From a virus, in IMG/VR virus record IMGVR_UViG_3300012209_000006, positions 1 through 64,000 of that record: a stretch of 64,000 bases of DNA, one strand, 5' to 3'. The notes under the pieces were generated by a model. It was not told where the DNA came from, did not search any database, and worked only from the letters and a program-made list of their open reading frames with translations. The translations under genes and the position numbers were made by a program. Shown piece after piece: positions 1 to 7,197 of this stretch. Position 1 is the stretch's first letter. Every line of letters starts with the position of its first letter.

Positions 1-1
1 A

Positions 2-48
2 TGTAACAAAATTACCCCGACACTTTTTGTCTGTTTCATTTTGTTACA
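2..48. repeat. 11-bp perfect inverted repeat, TGTAACAAAAT
   Basis: TGTAACAAAAT at 2-12 is exactly complementary to ATTTTGTTACA at 38-48, with 25 nt between. Variants of the motif recur at 308-317, 821-830 and, inverted, at 37367-37378. This could be an operator for a phage repressor or a structured RNA. The role is unknown. Confidence 0.6.
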
Positions 49-298
49 AACGGGTGCAAGTCCTTTATTTTCTTACGCGTGCGCGGGTGACCAAAAATGC
101 GGCCATTTGTGACAGTTTTTGGCTGTTTGAGACCGTGTGGGAACGTAGTGGGACGAAACAGGAAAAACTTGGGATAGTGTTCGATAATGGGACGAATGTT
201 CGGTTATGGGAAAGCATAGTGACCAAATATGGGCAGATGCCAAGATATAGGCAGATGGCTGAGGGGAGGCTGGCTCTTGTCTGACGCATGCTAGAAAC

Positions 299-331
299 GC
301 GAACGGATGTAACAAAAGGTTACATTCGCGT
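299..331. repeat. Hairpin containing TGTAAC/GTTACA
   Basis: GCGAA and TGTAAC on the left pair with GTTACA and TTCGC on the right around a short AAAAG loop. No run of T follows, so a terminator is not supported. The core is the same motif as at 2-48. Confidence 0.5.
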
Positions 332-414
332 GCAAAGTCTTTGCAATCAACGGCTTGCGAGCATTTTGCTTATCATATATGCACGAAAATTTTCGCGTGA
401 CGATATGCTATAGA

Positions 415-440
415 CTATCATCACACGCGCGTGATGATAG
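415..440. repeat. 10-bp perfect hairpin
   Basis: CTATCATCAC pairs with GTGATGATAG around the loop ACGCGC. The sequence reads similarly on both strands, which suits either a dimeric protein-binding site or an RNA stem. Confidence 0.55.
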
Positions 441-907
441 AGGAGAGTAGAGTCTAAGTCTTTTCTTTTGTTATACTTATAGATAGGTAGCTTCATCTAG
501 GGTAGGGGGACAGGGTCTCCTACTTTTCGCGATCTGGTACCGGTGACCGGACGTTTCTTCAATAAAATTTGTATTAATGTGTACCCTACGAAAAAATATA
601 AAAAATAAAAATTCCTAGGGTGGGCGGGGGAGTGTTGTCCGTTTGGGTCCCCGCGGGTGCCGCGCGTGGGGCGCGCGTACACGCTTCTGCGAGCCCGCTG
701 CTGTACGCTGCGCGGATCCTGGGGCTCTGCGTCGAAGAAAACGTTGAGGACCTCCTATGGGCTGTATAAACCAATACAAGTTTATTCTGCTGTACGACTA
801 CAAGCTTTCGTTGCTGTTTGCGTAACAAAACCTCGGAGGATATGAACAAAGTCCGAGGAGTTGATCCGGGATGTTTGAGGGCGCCGGGTGCCCCCACAAA
901 ATAAATG

Positions 908-937
908 TTGACATTTATTACCGCCGTATGATAAGGT
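908..937 (+). promoter_or_regulatory. Sigma70-type promoter
   Basis: TTGACA at 908-913 and TAAGGT at 932-937 are separated by 18 nt. The start codon at 968 lies about 30 nt downstream behind a strong AGGAGG site. The perfect -35 box and the position ahead of the first gene support the call. Confidence 0.6.
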
Positions 938-967
938 AATAAATAGAAGCTTAGGAGGCCTCTATAA

Positions 968-1309
968 ATGACAGAAGAGCAGATTATAGACACGCTTGCT
1001 GATGGAAAATTTTTGATCCATCTCTTTAAAAACAATTTCATATCAAAGAACATAATCCGAAACGCCGTTCGAAGAACCCTTGGATTAGAACTTAGACCGT
1101 ACAGAGAAGTCACAACCGAAAGAATGGTGTCTTTTTTAAAATCTAGAGGAACGGTGAAGTACTGGCAGATCGGCAGAAAGTTCAGATCTGAATTTGAATC
1201 AATTTTGCGCCCGTTAATCGACTCCGGGCAGGTGATAGAAAAAAGAGAAAATCGACGCGCGAAAGGGCGACACGGAATGCTGTACACTTGGGTTGAATCG
1301 TCGAATTAA
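968..1309 (+). CDS. Hypothetical protein, 113 aa
   Basis: I do not recognise this protein. It is basic and mostly helical in appearance. The end (residues about 65-110) has a pattern of short helices followed by a Gly-Arg turn and a beta-like stretch (GRHGMLYTW), which would fit a winged-helix DNA-binding fold, but this is only suggestive. The ATG follows a strong AGGAGG site and a TTGACA promoter at 908, so it is probably expressed early by the host polymerase. It is the first clear gene in the window and is followed by a large inverted repeat at 1324-1400. Confidence 0.7.
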   Translation: MTEEQIIDTLADGKFLIHLFKNNFISKNIIRNAVRRTLGLELRPYREVTTERMVSFLKSRGTVKYWQIGRKFRSEFESILRPLIDSGQVIEKRENRRAKGRHGMLYTWVESSN

Positions 1310-1323
1310 TTCGTCAAAAGCTC

Positions 1324-1400
1324 TTGGTTAAGAATTCAGGTTAAATATCAGCCCGGCCGCTCGAAGCCATCTACGCCGGGCAAAATGAATTCTTAACCAA
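1324..1400. repeat. 15-bp perfect inverted repeat with an inner hairpin
   Basis: TTGGTTAAGAATTCA at 1324-1338 is exactly complementary to TGAATTCTTAACCAA at 1386-1400. Between them GCCCGG (1351-1356) pairs with CCGGGC (1376-1381). The 77-nt unit would form a long two-part stem in RNA or a cruciform in DNA. No T-run follows, so it is not a standard terminator. Confidence 0.75.
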
Positions 1401-1481
1401 TTCTTGCCCGAGCTTATTATTCTTGTAAGTTATTGAAAATACGTAAATGTAGGAATTACTGCCCCAAAGCCCTTAATGTGT

Positions 1482-1527
1482 GTGAAGAAAGAGAAGATAG
1501 GAATAATATCCTATCTCTTCTTTTCAC
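1482..1527 (+). terminator. Long A/T-rich hairpin, possible terminator
   Basis: A purine-rich left arm ending GATAGGA (to 1502) pairs, with a few mismatches, with a right arm starting TCCTATC (from 1509) and ending in TTTTCAC. It sits between the end of the first gene and the next promoter at 1652, as expected for a transcription stop. The T tract lies inside the arm rather than after it, so efficiency is uncertain. Confidence 0.45.
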
Positions 1528-1651
1528 GATATCACACTGGGTCAACATTCGAACAGGGTCGACCTCTAACGCTGAACTTGGGTAAACGGGGCTCCCTGCG
1601 CCGCCCAATTTTAGGCCCGGCTTCAAAGCGATTCCAAGACGAATTTTGTTG

Positions 1652-1680
1652 TTGACAAACCAAAACTCGTATGATAGATT
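1652..1680 (+). promoter_or_regulatory. Sigma70-type promoter
   Basis: TTGACA at 1652-1657 is followed after 17 nt by TAGATT at 1675-1680. A TATGAT at 1670-1675 is too close to be the usual -10 box. The next gene starts at 1699 behind GGAGG. Confidence 0.55.
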
Positions 1681-1698
1681 CAAACACTGGAGGCCTCC

Positions 1699-2055
1699 AT
1701 GACACTGCTCGTACCTATGTCGTTGCTCGGCACCCCGGAGTTGTGCACAAGGTGTCTTAAGCCTTTGCCTGAGATCGCCGGCGGAATATGGCGCAGCCCC
1801 CTGCCGCGGCCGACTGTGCACGCTGGATACTGCAAAGCCGTGTGTTGCTGGTCCTGCGGCGCTCAGCTCACCGTTGCCAACACCTCTCCAAGTATTCTCA
1901 AACAACGGAAAGGCCGGTGCCGGGCCTGCGACAAGGCATACCAGAAGAGCCCTGCGAGGCGCGCTGCCGTCTTGAAGAATCAGCGGGATAGGTATCAGGC
2001 CAAGAAAGCCGCGGCGTCAACCGAGAAACCCGAGCGGGAACATTCGGCGTCCTGA
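1699..2055 (+). CDS. Zinc-ribbon-like hypothetical protein, 118 aa
   Basis: No family recognised. The sequence holds three Cys pairs: CTRC at about residues 16-19, CCWSC at about 49-53 and CRAC at about 73-76. That is enough for one or two zinc-ribbon modules, followed by a very basic Lys/Arg-rich tail. This looks like a small nucleic-acid-binding protein. The ATG is preceded by a GGAGG site and by its own TTGACA promoter at 1652. An open frame on the opposite strand across this region is its shadow. Confidence 0.65.
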   Translation: MTLLVPMSLLGTPELCTRCLKPLPEIAGGIWRSPLPRPTVHAGYCKAVCCWSCGAQLTVANTSPSILKQRKGRCRACDKAYQKSPARRAAVLKNQRDRYQAKKAAASTEKPEREHSAS

Positions 2056-2138
2056 CTGCCCAAAGAGACATATACGTACCCGTACGGGAATATGTCGGCG
2101 CCTTGGTTGTCGAATGTAACATTTTTACCCATCCGAGT

Positions 2139-2169
2139 CGTGACGTAGTTTTAAAGACATAATGGAGGG
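2139..2169 (+). promoter_or_regulatory. 31-bp conserved element, copy 1 of 4
   Basis: The element starts CGTGACGTAG, continues TTTTAAAGAC and ends ATAATGGAGGG. It is identical at 2139, 16366, 34564 and 37391. Here it is followed by a structured 159-nt leader and then a gene at 2329. It contains CATAAT, a near -10 box, but no matching -35 box at the right distance, so a plain sigma70 promoter does not explain the full conservation. A phage-specific promoter is inferred. Confidence 0.7.
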
Positions 2170-2328
2170 TGTCTCGTTAGCTGCTCTCCGCGGGAGCCTC
2201 CATTAATTGGTCCAGATGCCGGGCTCGTAACCTGTCACTGGAAAAAAGGCCTCCACCGCTCGCGTCGCGGCAAACGGGAGGGTCAGGTCAAGCTAACTGT
2301 CTGGCCCTCTTCGTTTTCAAGGAACAAG
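2170..2328 (+). promoter_or_regulatory. Structured leader downstream of the 31-bp element
   Basis: TAATGGAGG at the end of the repeat (2160-2168) pairs perfectly with CCTCCATTA at 2197-2205. A second CCTCCA lies at 2250-2255 and could compete for the same partner. The leader ends in a terminator-like hairpin at 2278-2309 just before the ATG at 2329. The arrangement resembles an attenuated or riboswitch-like 5' UTR, which is inference. Confidence 0.5.
2278..2317 (+). terminator. Rho-independent terminator or attenuator
   Basis: GAGGGTCAG (2278-2286) pairs with CTGGCCCTC (2301-2309) over nine positions, including one G-U pair, and is followed by TTCGTTTT. It lies only 12 nt before the ATG at 2329, so it may attenuate that gene rather than end the previous one. 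Confidence 0.6.
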
Positions 2329-2619
2329 ATGAACTGGTATCTCAGCGGAGCAACATCTCGAGACACAGCGGCGCAGATCAAAGACGCCGCGATGTTGGCT
2401 GAGATCGCCCTGACAACGTGGCTCGATAATGACCGCGAGATGTGCTATGTTCAACCGGAGAGCAATGAGTTCGTAGAGTTTCCTCCGATGATCGGGCCCA
2501 CGGTTCAAAAGGATTTGTATTGGCCGGTCCGGCACAGGTTTCGATTTCGAACATATTTTGGAGGCAAGTGTTTGGGCCCGCGGGAGTATTATATCGAAGT
2601 TGAAGAAAGGCTGATGTGA
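2329..2619 (+). CDS. Hypothetical protein, 96 aa
   Basis: Not recognised. It is a small, slightly acidic, probably alpha/beta protein with no Cys pairs, signal peptide or membrane segment. The ATG follows AAGGAACAAG. Its stop overlaps the GTG of the next gene, so the two are likely translated together. It is the first gene after the structured leader of repeat copy 1. Confidence 0.6.
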   Translation: MNWYLSGATSRDTAAQIKDAAMLAEIALTTWLDNDREMCYVQPESNEFVEFPPMIGPTVQKDLYWPVRHRFRFRTYFGGKCLGPREYYIEVEERLM

Positions 2620-2810
2620 AGACGTGTCCTATCGAATCGATTGATCACAACGCTTGCCCAAACAACATGGCGTGCATCGCGGATCCTGCAGCTACGATGC
2701 CGGGTCATAAGGTGTTTGTCACGACCACGGTCTGCGGCGATGCAGTAGAAGAAGGTGAATATCTCTGCCCAACGCATATAGAGTTTTTTGACAAAGCAGG
2801 AGCTCTTTGA
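2616..2810 (+). CDS. Small Cys-rich hypothetical protein, 64 aa
   Basis: The GTG start at 2616 overlaps the upstream stop. Four or more Cys residues (near residues 4, 14, 20, 40 and 50) and a CPTH motif near the end suggest a zinc-binding treble-clef or ribbon-like fold. The protein is acidic. No family is recognised. It ends overlapping the ATG of the next gene at 2810. Confidence 0.55.
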   Translation: MKTCPIESIDHNACPNNMACIADPAATMPGHKVFVTTTVCGDAVEEGEYLCPTHIEFFDKAGAL

Positions 2811-3106
2811 TGTCTGAAATCACAGTGACGGGAGAAGGCGTGAAACCAACTTCGATCCCGGCAATTCAATTCTTTCGATACGCTAAGCTTTTCGATCGGA
2901 TCGCCGGAGCAGACGCCGAAGTCTGGGTCCGCAATCAGGTCAACACCGCGATCCGCATGGCGCTCGCCGTGAAGAAAGAAGTTTTGGTTCGCGCCGACAG
3001 CACAATCTACGATGCAGCTATCTTTGGCATCGCCGACGGCGCGGCTGTAGAGATTCTCAAGATCCTCGGGTTCGACATCGATCGGCTCGAGAACCTAGGA
3101 AAATAA
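2810..3106 (+). CDS. Hypothetical protein, 98 aa
   Basis: No recognisable domain. Pattern and length suggest a small helical soluble protein. The ATG at 2810 overlaps the previous stop, making it the third gene of a coupled trio starting at 2329. A new promoter follows immediately at 3110, so the operon probably ends here. Confidence 0.6.
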   Translation: MSEITVTGEGVKPTSIPAIQFFRYAKLFDRIAGADAEVWVRNQVNTAIRMALAVKKEVLVRADSTIYDAAIFGIADGAAVEILKILGFDIDRLENLGK

Positions 3107-3109
3107 TGT

Positions 3110-3138
3110 TTGACAAAACCAAAAACTTAGTGTACCTT
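3110..3138 (+). promoter_or_regulatory. Sigma70-type promoter
   Basis: TTGACA at 3110-3115 and TACCTT at 3133-3138 are separated by 17 nt. It lies between two genes and 25 nt ahead of the GTG at 3163. Confidence 0.6.
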
Positions 3139-3162
3139 AGTTAAAGCGAGGAACATCAAACT

Positions 3163-3597
3163 GTGACAACAAAACGTAAAACCCAAATCGTAATTCTCGC
3201 CCTTTCGTTAGGGCTCTCTATTCCTTTCAGTGGGAATCTGTTTGGCGGAAACTCTGGTCTAAGGTTATCTGCCCTACAGGCTTTTTATCAAGAGTACAAC
3301 CAAGATTATTTCGGCAACGCCCTGCCGCAGGATACCATCATCACCGTGGGATCCCTGGGCGACAACATGGGAATGACAGTTCTAGACTCTAGAAACCGTT
3401 GGCACATAACGATCGACAAATACTCAAACCCTATCGAGAAGCAGGCAGAGATGACGCTGGCGCATGAAATGTGTCACGTTAAGTTGAAAGGAACACAATC
3501 CTTAACAACAGACGGAGTCCTCGACGATCACGGAGAGGCGTTCCAGAGCTGCATGCTGAATTTAGCGAAACGCGGAGCCTTTAAAGATCTGTGGTAA
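3163..3597 (+). CDS. Membrane-anchored or exported SprT-like zinc metallopeptidase, 144 aa
   Basis: Residues 1-25 form a basic start followed by a hydrophobic stretch (QIVILALSLGLSIPF), fitting a signal peptide or anchor. Residues 101-105 are HEMCH, the HExxH zinc site of the SprT family, and a later DDHGEAF could supply the third ligand. The body (FYQEYNQDYFGNALP) is typical of SprT-like N-terminal regions. The start is GTG with a GCGAGG site behind the 3110 promoter. A cytosolic paralogue lies at 4314. An exported member is unusual for this family, so its target is open. Confidence 0.7.
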   Translation: MTTKRKTQIVILALSLGLSIPFSGNLFGGNSGLRLSALQAFYQEYNQDYFGNALPQDTIITVGSLGDNMGMTVLDSRNRWHITIDKYSNPIEKQAEMTLAHEMCHVKLKGTQSLTTDGVLDDHGEAFQSCMLNLAKRGAFKDLW

Positions 3598-3601
3598 TGT
3601 A

Positions 3602-3740
3602 GATCGCCCCGGCGACTCAAGGCGGTGCGTACCTGAAACACTGTTGGCCGTGAACCTATCAGACCGGCCAAAGCATAGTAGGGTGCAACATCCAGCTTCC
3701 GCCTGATAGCGAGGCCTGCTCTTGAGTCCCCCGGGCGGTC
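3602..3740 (+). ncRNA. Strongly structured RNA, about 139 nt, unknown family
   Basis: The two 20-nt ends pair along their whole length with only isolated C-C mismatches. Key pieces are CGCCC (3605-3609) with GGGCG (3733-3737) and GACTCAAG (3614-3621) with CTTGAGTC (3721-3728). Inside, GCGG (3622-3625) pairs with CCGC (3699-3702), and TTGGCCG (3644-3650) pairs exactly with CGGCCAA (3665-3671). It fills the whole gap between two genes and ends 15 nt before an ATG with a GAGGA site, so it could be a cis-acting leader or a separate RNA. I do not recognise the family. Confidence 0.65.
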
Positions 3741-3754
3741 TACGAAGAGGAAAA

Positions 3755-3976
3755 ATGAAACTTAACAGAAACAAAAAGAAAGCGATCATAATCGGATATG
3801 TAGGGTCCGCGGTGGGTGCTTCGGATTTATTTCGTTTCGGTAAAGTAGACAGATTCGACGGCGACGTTTGTGGGTTTAAGGGGCTCAAATCCCGCATGTC
3901 GATTATGAAGACACGCGACAATCCTGCGTGGAGAAAAATACAAATCACGATCGATGTTTTGGACGACGGCGTTTAA
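3755..3976 (+). CDS. Hypothetical protein, 73 aa
   Basis: A small basic protein with no recognised domain. The ATG at 3755 is chosen over upstream starts because it follows GAAGAGGAAAA, and because the upstream sequence belongs to the structured RNA at 3602-3740. Its expression may be controlled by that RNA. Confidence 0.6.
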   Translation: MKLNRNKKKAIIIGYVGSAVGASDLFRFGKVDRFDGDVCGFKGLKSRMSIMKTRDNPAWRKIQITIDVLDDGV

Positions 3977-3977
3977 T

Positions 3978-4112
3978 ATGATTCATTGGTGCCAAGACGA
4001 AACCAATGCAGTTGTTTGCGCTGTGTCTCTCTTCGTGGGGTTCTGGCGTATGATCGTAAGCTATTTGTACAAAGGGGCTAGCTATGTTCTTCATTTGCGT
4101 CTGTGGCGATAA
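3978..4112 (+). CDS. Possible small membrane protein, 44 aa
   Basis: An ATG two bases after the previous stop opens a short frame with one hydrophobic segment (AVVCAVSLFVGFW). It overlaps the next gene by 29 nt. There is no clear ribosome-binding site, so the call is tentative. Confidence 0.3.
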   Translation: MIHWCQDETNAVVCAVSLFVGFWRMIVSYLYKGASYVLHLRLWR

Positions 4113-4314
4113 GTTCAACGAGGATCAAGAAGGCGCTGTCGAGCACATCCTAGAGCAGCATCTGGACCTCGTCGAAACGCGCTTCGACGAACTTTTGGAC
4201 GAAGCTGAAAGCGACGGTCAAGAGGTTGGATACGGAGATCTCGACGACGCCCTCTATGACGAGGCTATCGAAGATACCCTGGACGATCTTTTGGATTTGG
4301 TCCCGGAGGCGTGA
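4084..4314 (+). CDS. Very acidic hypothetical protein, 76 aa
   Basis: The start has a CVCG Cys pair. After a His-containing helix (VEHILEQHLD), nearly a third of residues are Asp or Glu. The combination of a C2H2-like beginning and an acidic tail could mimic nucleic acid or bind a basic partner. No function can be assigned. Its TGA overlaps the ATG of the SprT-like gene at 4314. Confidence 0.6.
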   Translation: MFFICVCGDKFNEDQEGAVEHILEQHLDLVETRFDELLDEAESDGQEVGYGDLDDALYDEAIEDTLDDLLDLVPEA

Positions 4315-4685
4315 TGGCTAAATTTAAAAAACTTAAGATCGACAACGATTGGCTACTCAAAGAATTCAAGATGCTTAATGAGCGTTTCTTTGGGTGGGCC
4401 CTTCATCATATGGACGTTGGGTTCGCCGACCTCCCTAAAACCGAGAAAGGAACAAAAATCAACGGCCGATGGAATCCTACTCGGCGTACTATTGAGATAA
4501 GCAAAGAATTCATTCCGCTTGGCACCGACTGCATCACGATAACGCTGCTGCATGAAATGGCGCACGCTCACCTAGAACAGCACCGAGAATATAGGGGCTA
4601 TCCATGCGACGGCGGGCACGGGACCTTGTTCCAGGGAGAGATCTGCCGACTGATGAAGGCCGGCGCATACGACGGGCTGCTATGA
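4314..4685 (+). CDS. SprT-like zinc metallopeptidase, 123 aa
   Basis: Residues 80-84 are HEMAH within LLHEMAHAHLEQH, and a GGHG motif follows near residue 100. Together they form the zinc site expected of SprT/SprT-like proteins. The order (WLLKEFKMLNERFFG, then a beta-rich stretch, then the HExxH helix) matches the family. There is no signal peptide, so it is cytosolic, unlike the paralogue at 3163. Cellular SprT-like proteins act on DNA-protein crosslinks; a similar role here is inference. It is coupled by ATG overlaps to both neighbours. Confidence 0.75.
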   Translation: MAKFKKLKIDNDWLLKEFKMLNERFFGWALHHMDVGFADLPKTEKGTKINGRWNPTRRTIEISKEFIPLGTDCITITLLHEMAHAHLEQHREYRGYPCDGGHGTLFQGEICRLMKAGAYDGLL

Positions 4686-4927
4686 CGTTGAGCGACGCAC
4701 TCATGGTTGCAGAGATTGCGCTGCTCGTCGCGGTCGTTATCCAAGGTGAGTACATTCGATTCTATGAACGCGAAGTACACCGCATTCAGTCCGACCGCGA
4801 AAAGGAAAGAACAACATGGCGAGAACAGAAACGGAAGCAACAAACAAAAAAGCTAGAGTCGAATTCTGGCTCGGCCTCATCCGCACAATCTGTGCCATCA
4901 TCAGTGTCGGTGCCGCATGAAGTTTAA
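4682..4927 (+). CDS. Small single-pass membrane protein with a charged coiled coil, 81 aa
   Basis: The start at 4682 overlaps the previous stop (ATGA). Residues about 6-25 are a hydrophobic segment (ALMVAEIALLVAVVIQG) followed by a long charged region rich in Arg, Glu and Lys and a Ser-rich tail. The plan resembles inner-membrane spanin-type or other bitopic phage proteins, but there is no lysis cassette here. The end overlaps the glycosyltransferase at 4917. No specific function is claimed. Confidence 0.55.
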   Translation: MTLSDALMVAEIALLVAVVIQGEYIRFYEREVHRIQSDREKERTTWREQKRKQQTKKLESNSGSASSAQSVPSSVSVPHEV

Positions 4928-5873
4928 CATTTGCACGAATCTGGATAACGGTGTCGGTCTCGAAAAAGATTATTGGGTGTTGCGCCGGCTCCTCGAGTCT
5001 TGGGGTCACCAAGTTACAGGCGTGCATTACAAAAAGCAGAATCAAATAGAAGAGGCGCCTAAGGTAGATGTCAATATTTTTCTAGAAGTAATTCAGTACG
5101 ATGTTGTGAAAAAAGCCGCCAAGAACTGGCTTATACCGAACCCTGAGTGGTTCGCCAAAGAAGACCATCAGAACGATCTCAGACCGATCACTAAAATTTT
5201 GTGCAAGACCAGAGACGCGGCCAAGCTTTTTTCTGATCTATATAGTACAGTCGAAGTGCAGTATATGGGATTCGAGTCAGAGGATTTGTACGATGAGAGT
5301 GTTCCTCGTCTGCGTAAGTTCCTACACGTCGCCGGCCAATCTCGATACAAGAACTCCCAGGCCGTAGCATACGCCTTCGCCAAGTTCTTTGACGATCCTT
5401 CGGACAAGGATATTCACAAGGAGCTCGTATTCATTGGCGCCTATCCCGAGGAAGTCCAGCTCGCGCGCGACCATAAAAACGTCACGTACATCCAGCACGC
5501 CGCGCCACTCCAGCTGAAGAAGCTGATGAACGAGTGTCTGTTTCATATAATTCCTAGCGGTGCAGAAGGTTGGGGTCACGTTATACACGAAGGGCTGGGC
5601 GTCGGCAACGTGGTGATGACCACAAACTTCCCGCCGATGAATGAGTTCTCTGGTGTGGATCCGGAGCTCCTGATTCCTTATCAGCGTAGCACGCCCGAGC
5701 TCGCAGCCCAACGCGCGTTCGTGGGCGCCATGGAAGTCAAGGCGATGATCGAGAAAGTTTGGGCCTTGACACCAGACCGAATTCATGGTATACAATTAAA
5801 GGCGCGGGAATACTTCCTGCAGCAGCGAGAAGACTTTAGGGCCAAGTTCAAAGCCGTCGTGGAGGCAGCATGA
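4917..5873 (+). CDS. Glycosyltransferase, GT-B (family 1/4-like), 318 aa
   Basis: The C-terminal half has the donor-binding signature of GT-B enzymes: a Ser-Gly-Ala-Glu-Gly-Trp-Gly motif followed by HVIHEGLGVG, equivalent to the E-x7-E region. A VAGQSRYKNS segment matches the inter-domain start of such enzymes. No membrane segment is present. It opens the glycan island and overlaps genes on both sides (4682 gene and the MazG-like gene at 5870). It transfers an activated sugar, but donor and acceptor are unknown. Confidence 0.7.
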   Translation: MKFNICTNLDNGVGLEKDYWVLRRLLESWGHQVTGVHYKKQNQIEEAPKVDVNIFLEVIQYDVVKKAAKNWLIPNPEWFAKEDHQNDLRPITKILCKTRDAAKLFSDLYSTVEVQYMGFESEDLYDESVPRLRKFLHVAGQSRYKNSQAVAYAFAKFFDDPSDKDIHKELVFIGAYPEEVQLARDHKNVTYIQHAAPLQLKKLMNECLFHIIPSGAEGWGHVIHEGLGVGNVVMTTNFPPMNEFSGVDPELLIPYQRSTPELAAQRAFVGAMEVKAMIEKVWALTPDRIHGIQLKAREYFLQQREDFRAKFKAVVEAA

Positions 5874-6262
5874 ATAATCATATTGAATTTTTTCAATATA
5901 GTACAGTCTCGTCTGTAGAGGATCCCGAAAAACAAACGTTCGTTGCGGAGTTTAAATCGCTGCAAGATGCTGCCGGCAAGTGCGAAGAGGCTCACGGCTT
6001 TCGTGAAGGCGTACCCAACTTCGGCGAAAAGCTTGCACTGATGCACGCGGAATTGTCAGAGGCACTGGAATATTTTCGTAAGGGCGACGGTCCCAGTGAT
6101 CACATCCCGGAGTTTAGCGGCGTCGAAGAAGAATTCGCCGACGTGATCATTCGAATGATGAGTTGGGCAGATTACAAACATTTGCGAGTCGCGGAAGCGG
6201 TCGTCGCGAAGATGGCCTTCAACGAATCCAGGCCTTATCGCCACGGCGGGAAGAAATTCTAA
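5870..6262 (+). CDS. MazG-like nucleotide pyrophosphohydrolase, 130 aa
   Basis: The pattern HAELSEALE (residues about 59-67) followed by GVEEEFADVIIRM (about 84-96) is the paired metal-binding ExxE and ExxD signature of the all-alpha NTP pyrophosphatase superfamily. Such enzymes hydrolyse dNTPs or (p)ppGpp-type nucleotides. The gene is translationally coupled to glycosyltransferases on both sides (ATGA and TAATG), which could point to nucleotide-sugar or modified-nucleotide chemistry, though that is inference. Confidence 0.7.
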   Translation: MNNHIEFFQYSTVSSVEDPEKQTFVAEFKSLQDAAGKCEEAHGFREGVPNFGEKLALMHAELSEALEYFRKGDGPSDHIPEFSGVEEEFADVIIRMMSWADYKHLRVAEAVVAKMAFNESRPYRHGGKKF

Positions 6263-7197
6263 TGAGCACAATCGCCGTCCTAGGTAATCATGAGGTTGCC
6301 TTCGCAACCGAACGGGAGTTAGACTGGACACTTGAAGAGAAGCTTGGTCACAACGTGATCCGCCTCCAGGAGAATAAAGTCAGCGCTCTCGATGTTGTGC
6401 AGACTTGCCGAGAACGCGGCGCAAAGCTTTTAATTTTTGTGCATACCCATGGTTGGGATGTACAAGGTGATTTATTCTGGATGCTTAATCAACTTCGTGC
6501 CTCCGGAATCAAAACCGCTTCATTTCATCTCGATAGATTTTGGGGATTAAACAAGGCGGACGGTCGCGAAGATCGCATAGGCGACCACGCTTTCTTTCGA
6601 ACTGATAAATTCTTTTCAGCTGATGGCGGCAATGATGAGAAGTGGGCGTCCCGCGGAATTAACCACGTATGGCTAAAAGCAGGAGTAGTGGAACGCGACT
6701 GTGTTCCGGGAAAACCAAATTTGAAGTTCAACTGCCCTGTAGCTTTCTTTGGGGCTGATGGCTATCATTCCGAGTACAGTTTTCGCGGGATGATGGTTAA
6801 CAGGCTTCGAGAAATTTACGGAACCAATTTCAGGGTATATCAGGGGATCCGTCAGCAGGAACTGAACGACGCCTACGCGACTGTGAAGGTGATCGTGGGA
6901 GACCATTGTTTCGCTGGTCAACCTAGATATTGTTCAGACCGATTGTACGAAACCACAGGCCGGGGCGGATTCTTGATCTATCCCGAGACAGAAGGAATAA
7001 CAGATGAAATTCCAGGATTGGTTACTTACAAACCTCAAGATCTCAATGATCTCATCTCAAAAATTAACTACTGGCTGGACGACGACCACCAATCTGAACG
7101 TATTCGCCGACGCAATGAAGCGCACGAATACGTCAAACGAAATTGTACGTATACCCAGAGAATGATTGAGCTTTTGCGGGCATGTGGTATATCATGA
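6262..7197 (+). CDS. CgeB-like GT-B glycosyltransferase, 311 aa
   Basis: The signature RLYETTGRGGFLIYPETEG near residues 225-245 is typical of the CgeB/Glyco_trans_1_2 group, followed by a Tyr-Lys-Pro-x-Asp-Leu segment that closes the C-terminal domain. The ATG at 6262 overlaps the upstream TAA; longer starts inside the MazG-like gene are unlikely. Its stop overlaps the HNH gene at 7194. The donor is unknown. Confidence 0.65.
   Translation: MSTIAVLGNHEVAFATERELDWTLEEKLGHNVIRLQENKVSALDVVQTCRERGAKLLIFVHTHGWDVQGDLFWMLNQLRASGIKTASFHLDRFWGLNKADGREDRIGDHAFFRTDKFFSADGGNDEKWASRGINHVWLKAGVVERDCVPGKPNLKFNCPVAFFGADGYHSEYSFRGMMVNRLREIYGTNFRVYQGIRQQELNDAYATVKVIVGDHCFAGQPRYCSDRLYETTGRGGFLIYPETEGITDEIPGLVTYKPQDLNDLISKINYWLDDDHQSERIRRRNEAHEYVKRNCTYTQRMIELLRACGIS

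Larger units (their letters stand above)
1..967. other. Mostly noncoding left region rich in inverted repeats
   Basis: I see no convincing gene here. Open frames exist on both strands but none has a good ribosome-binding site or recognisable domain. The stretch holds a TGTAACAAAAT motif at 2-12 facing its exact inverse at 38-48, a hairpin at 299-331 built from the same TGTAAC motif, a 12-bp palindrome CGAAAATTTTCG at about 384-395, and a 10-bp stem with 6-nt loop at 415-440. Two tiny frames preceded by purine-rich sites (757-825, 22 aa; 842-904, 20 aa) could be leader peptides. A 7-bp inverted repeat CCTCGGA/TCCGAGG at about 830-858 covers the second one's ribosome-binding site. A regulatory or origin-like role is inference only. 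Confidence 0.5.

Noticed and set aside
27-315. Overlapping open frames on both strands at the left end
   Set aside because: No ribosome-binding site, no domain, unusual composition, and the same bases are open in several frames. Treated as noncoding.
1456-1905. 149-aa frame on the minus strand
   Set aside because: It overlaps a well-supported plus-strand promoter and zinc-ribbon gene, and all convincing genes in the window are on the plus strand.
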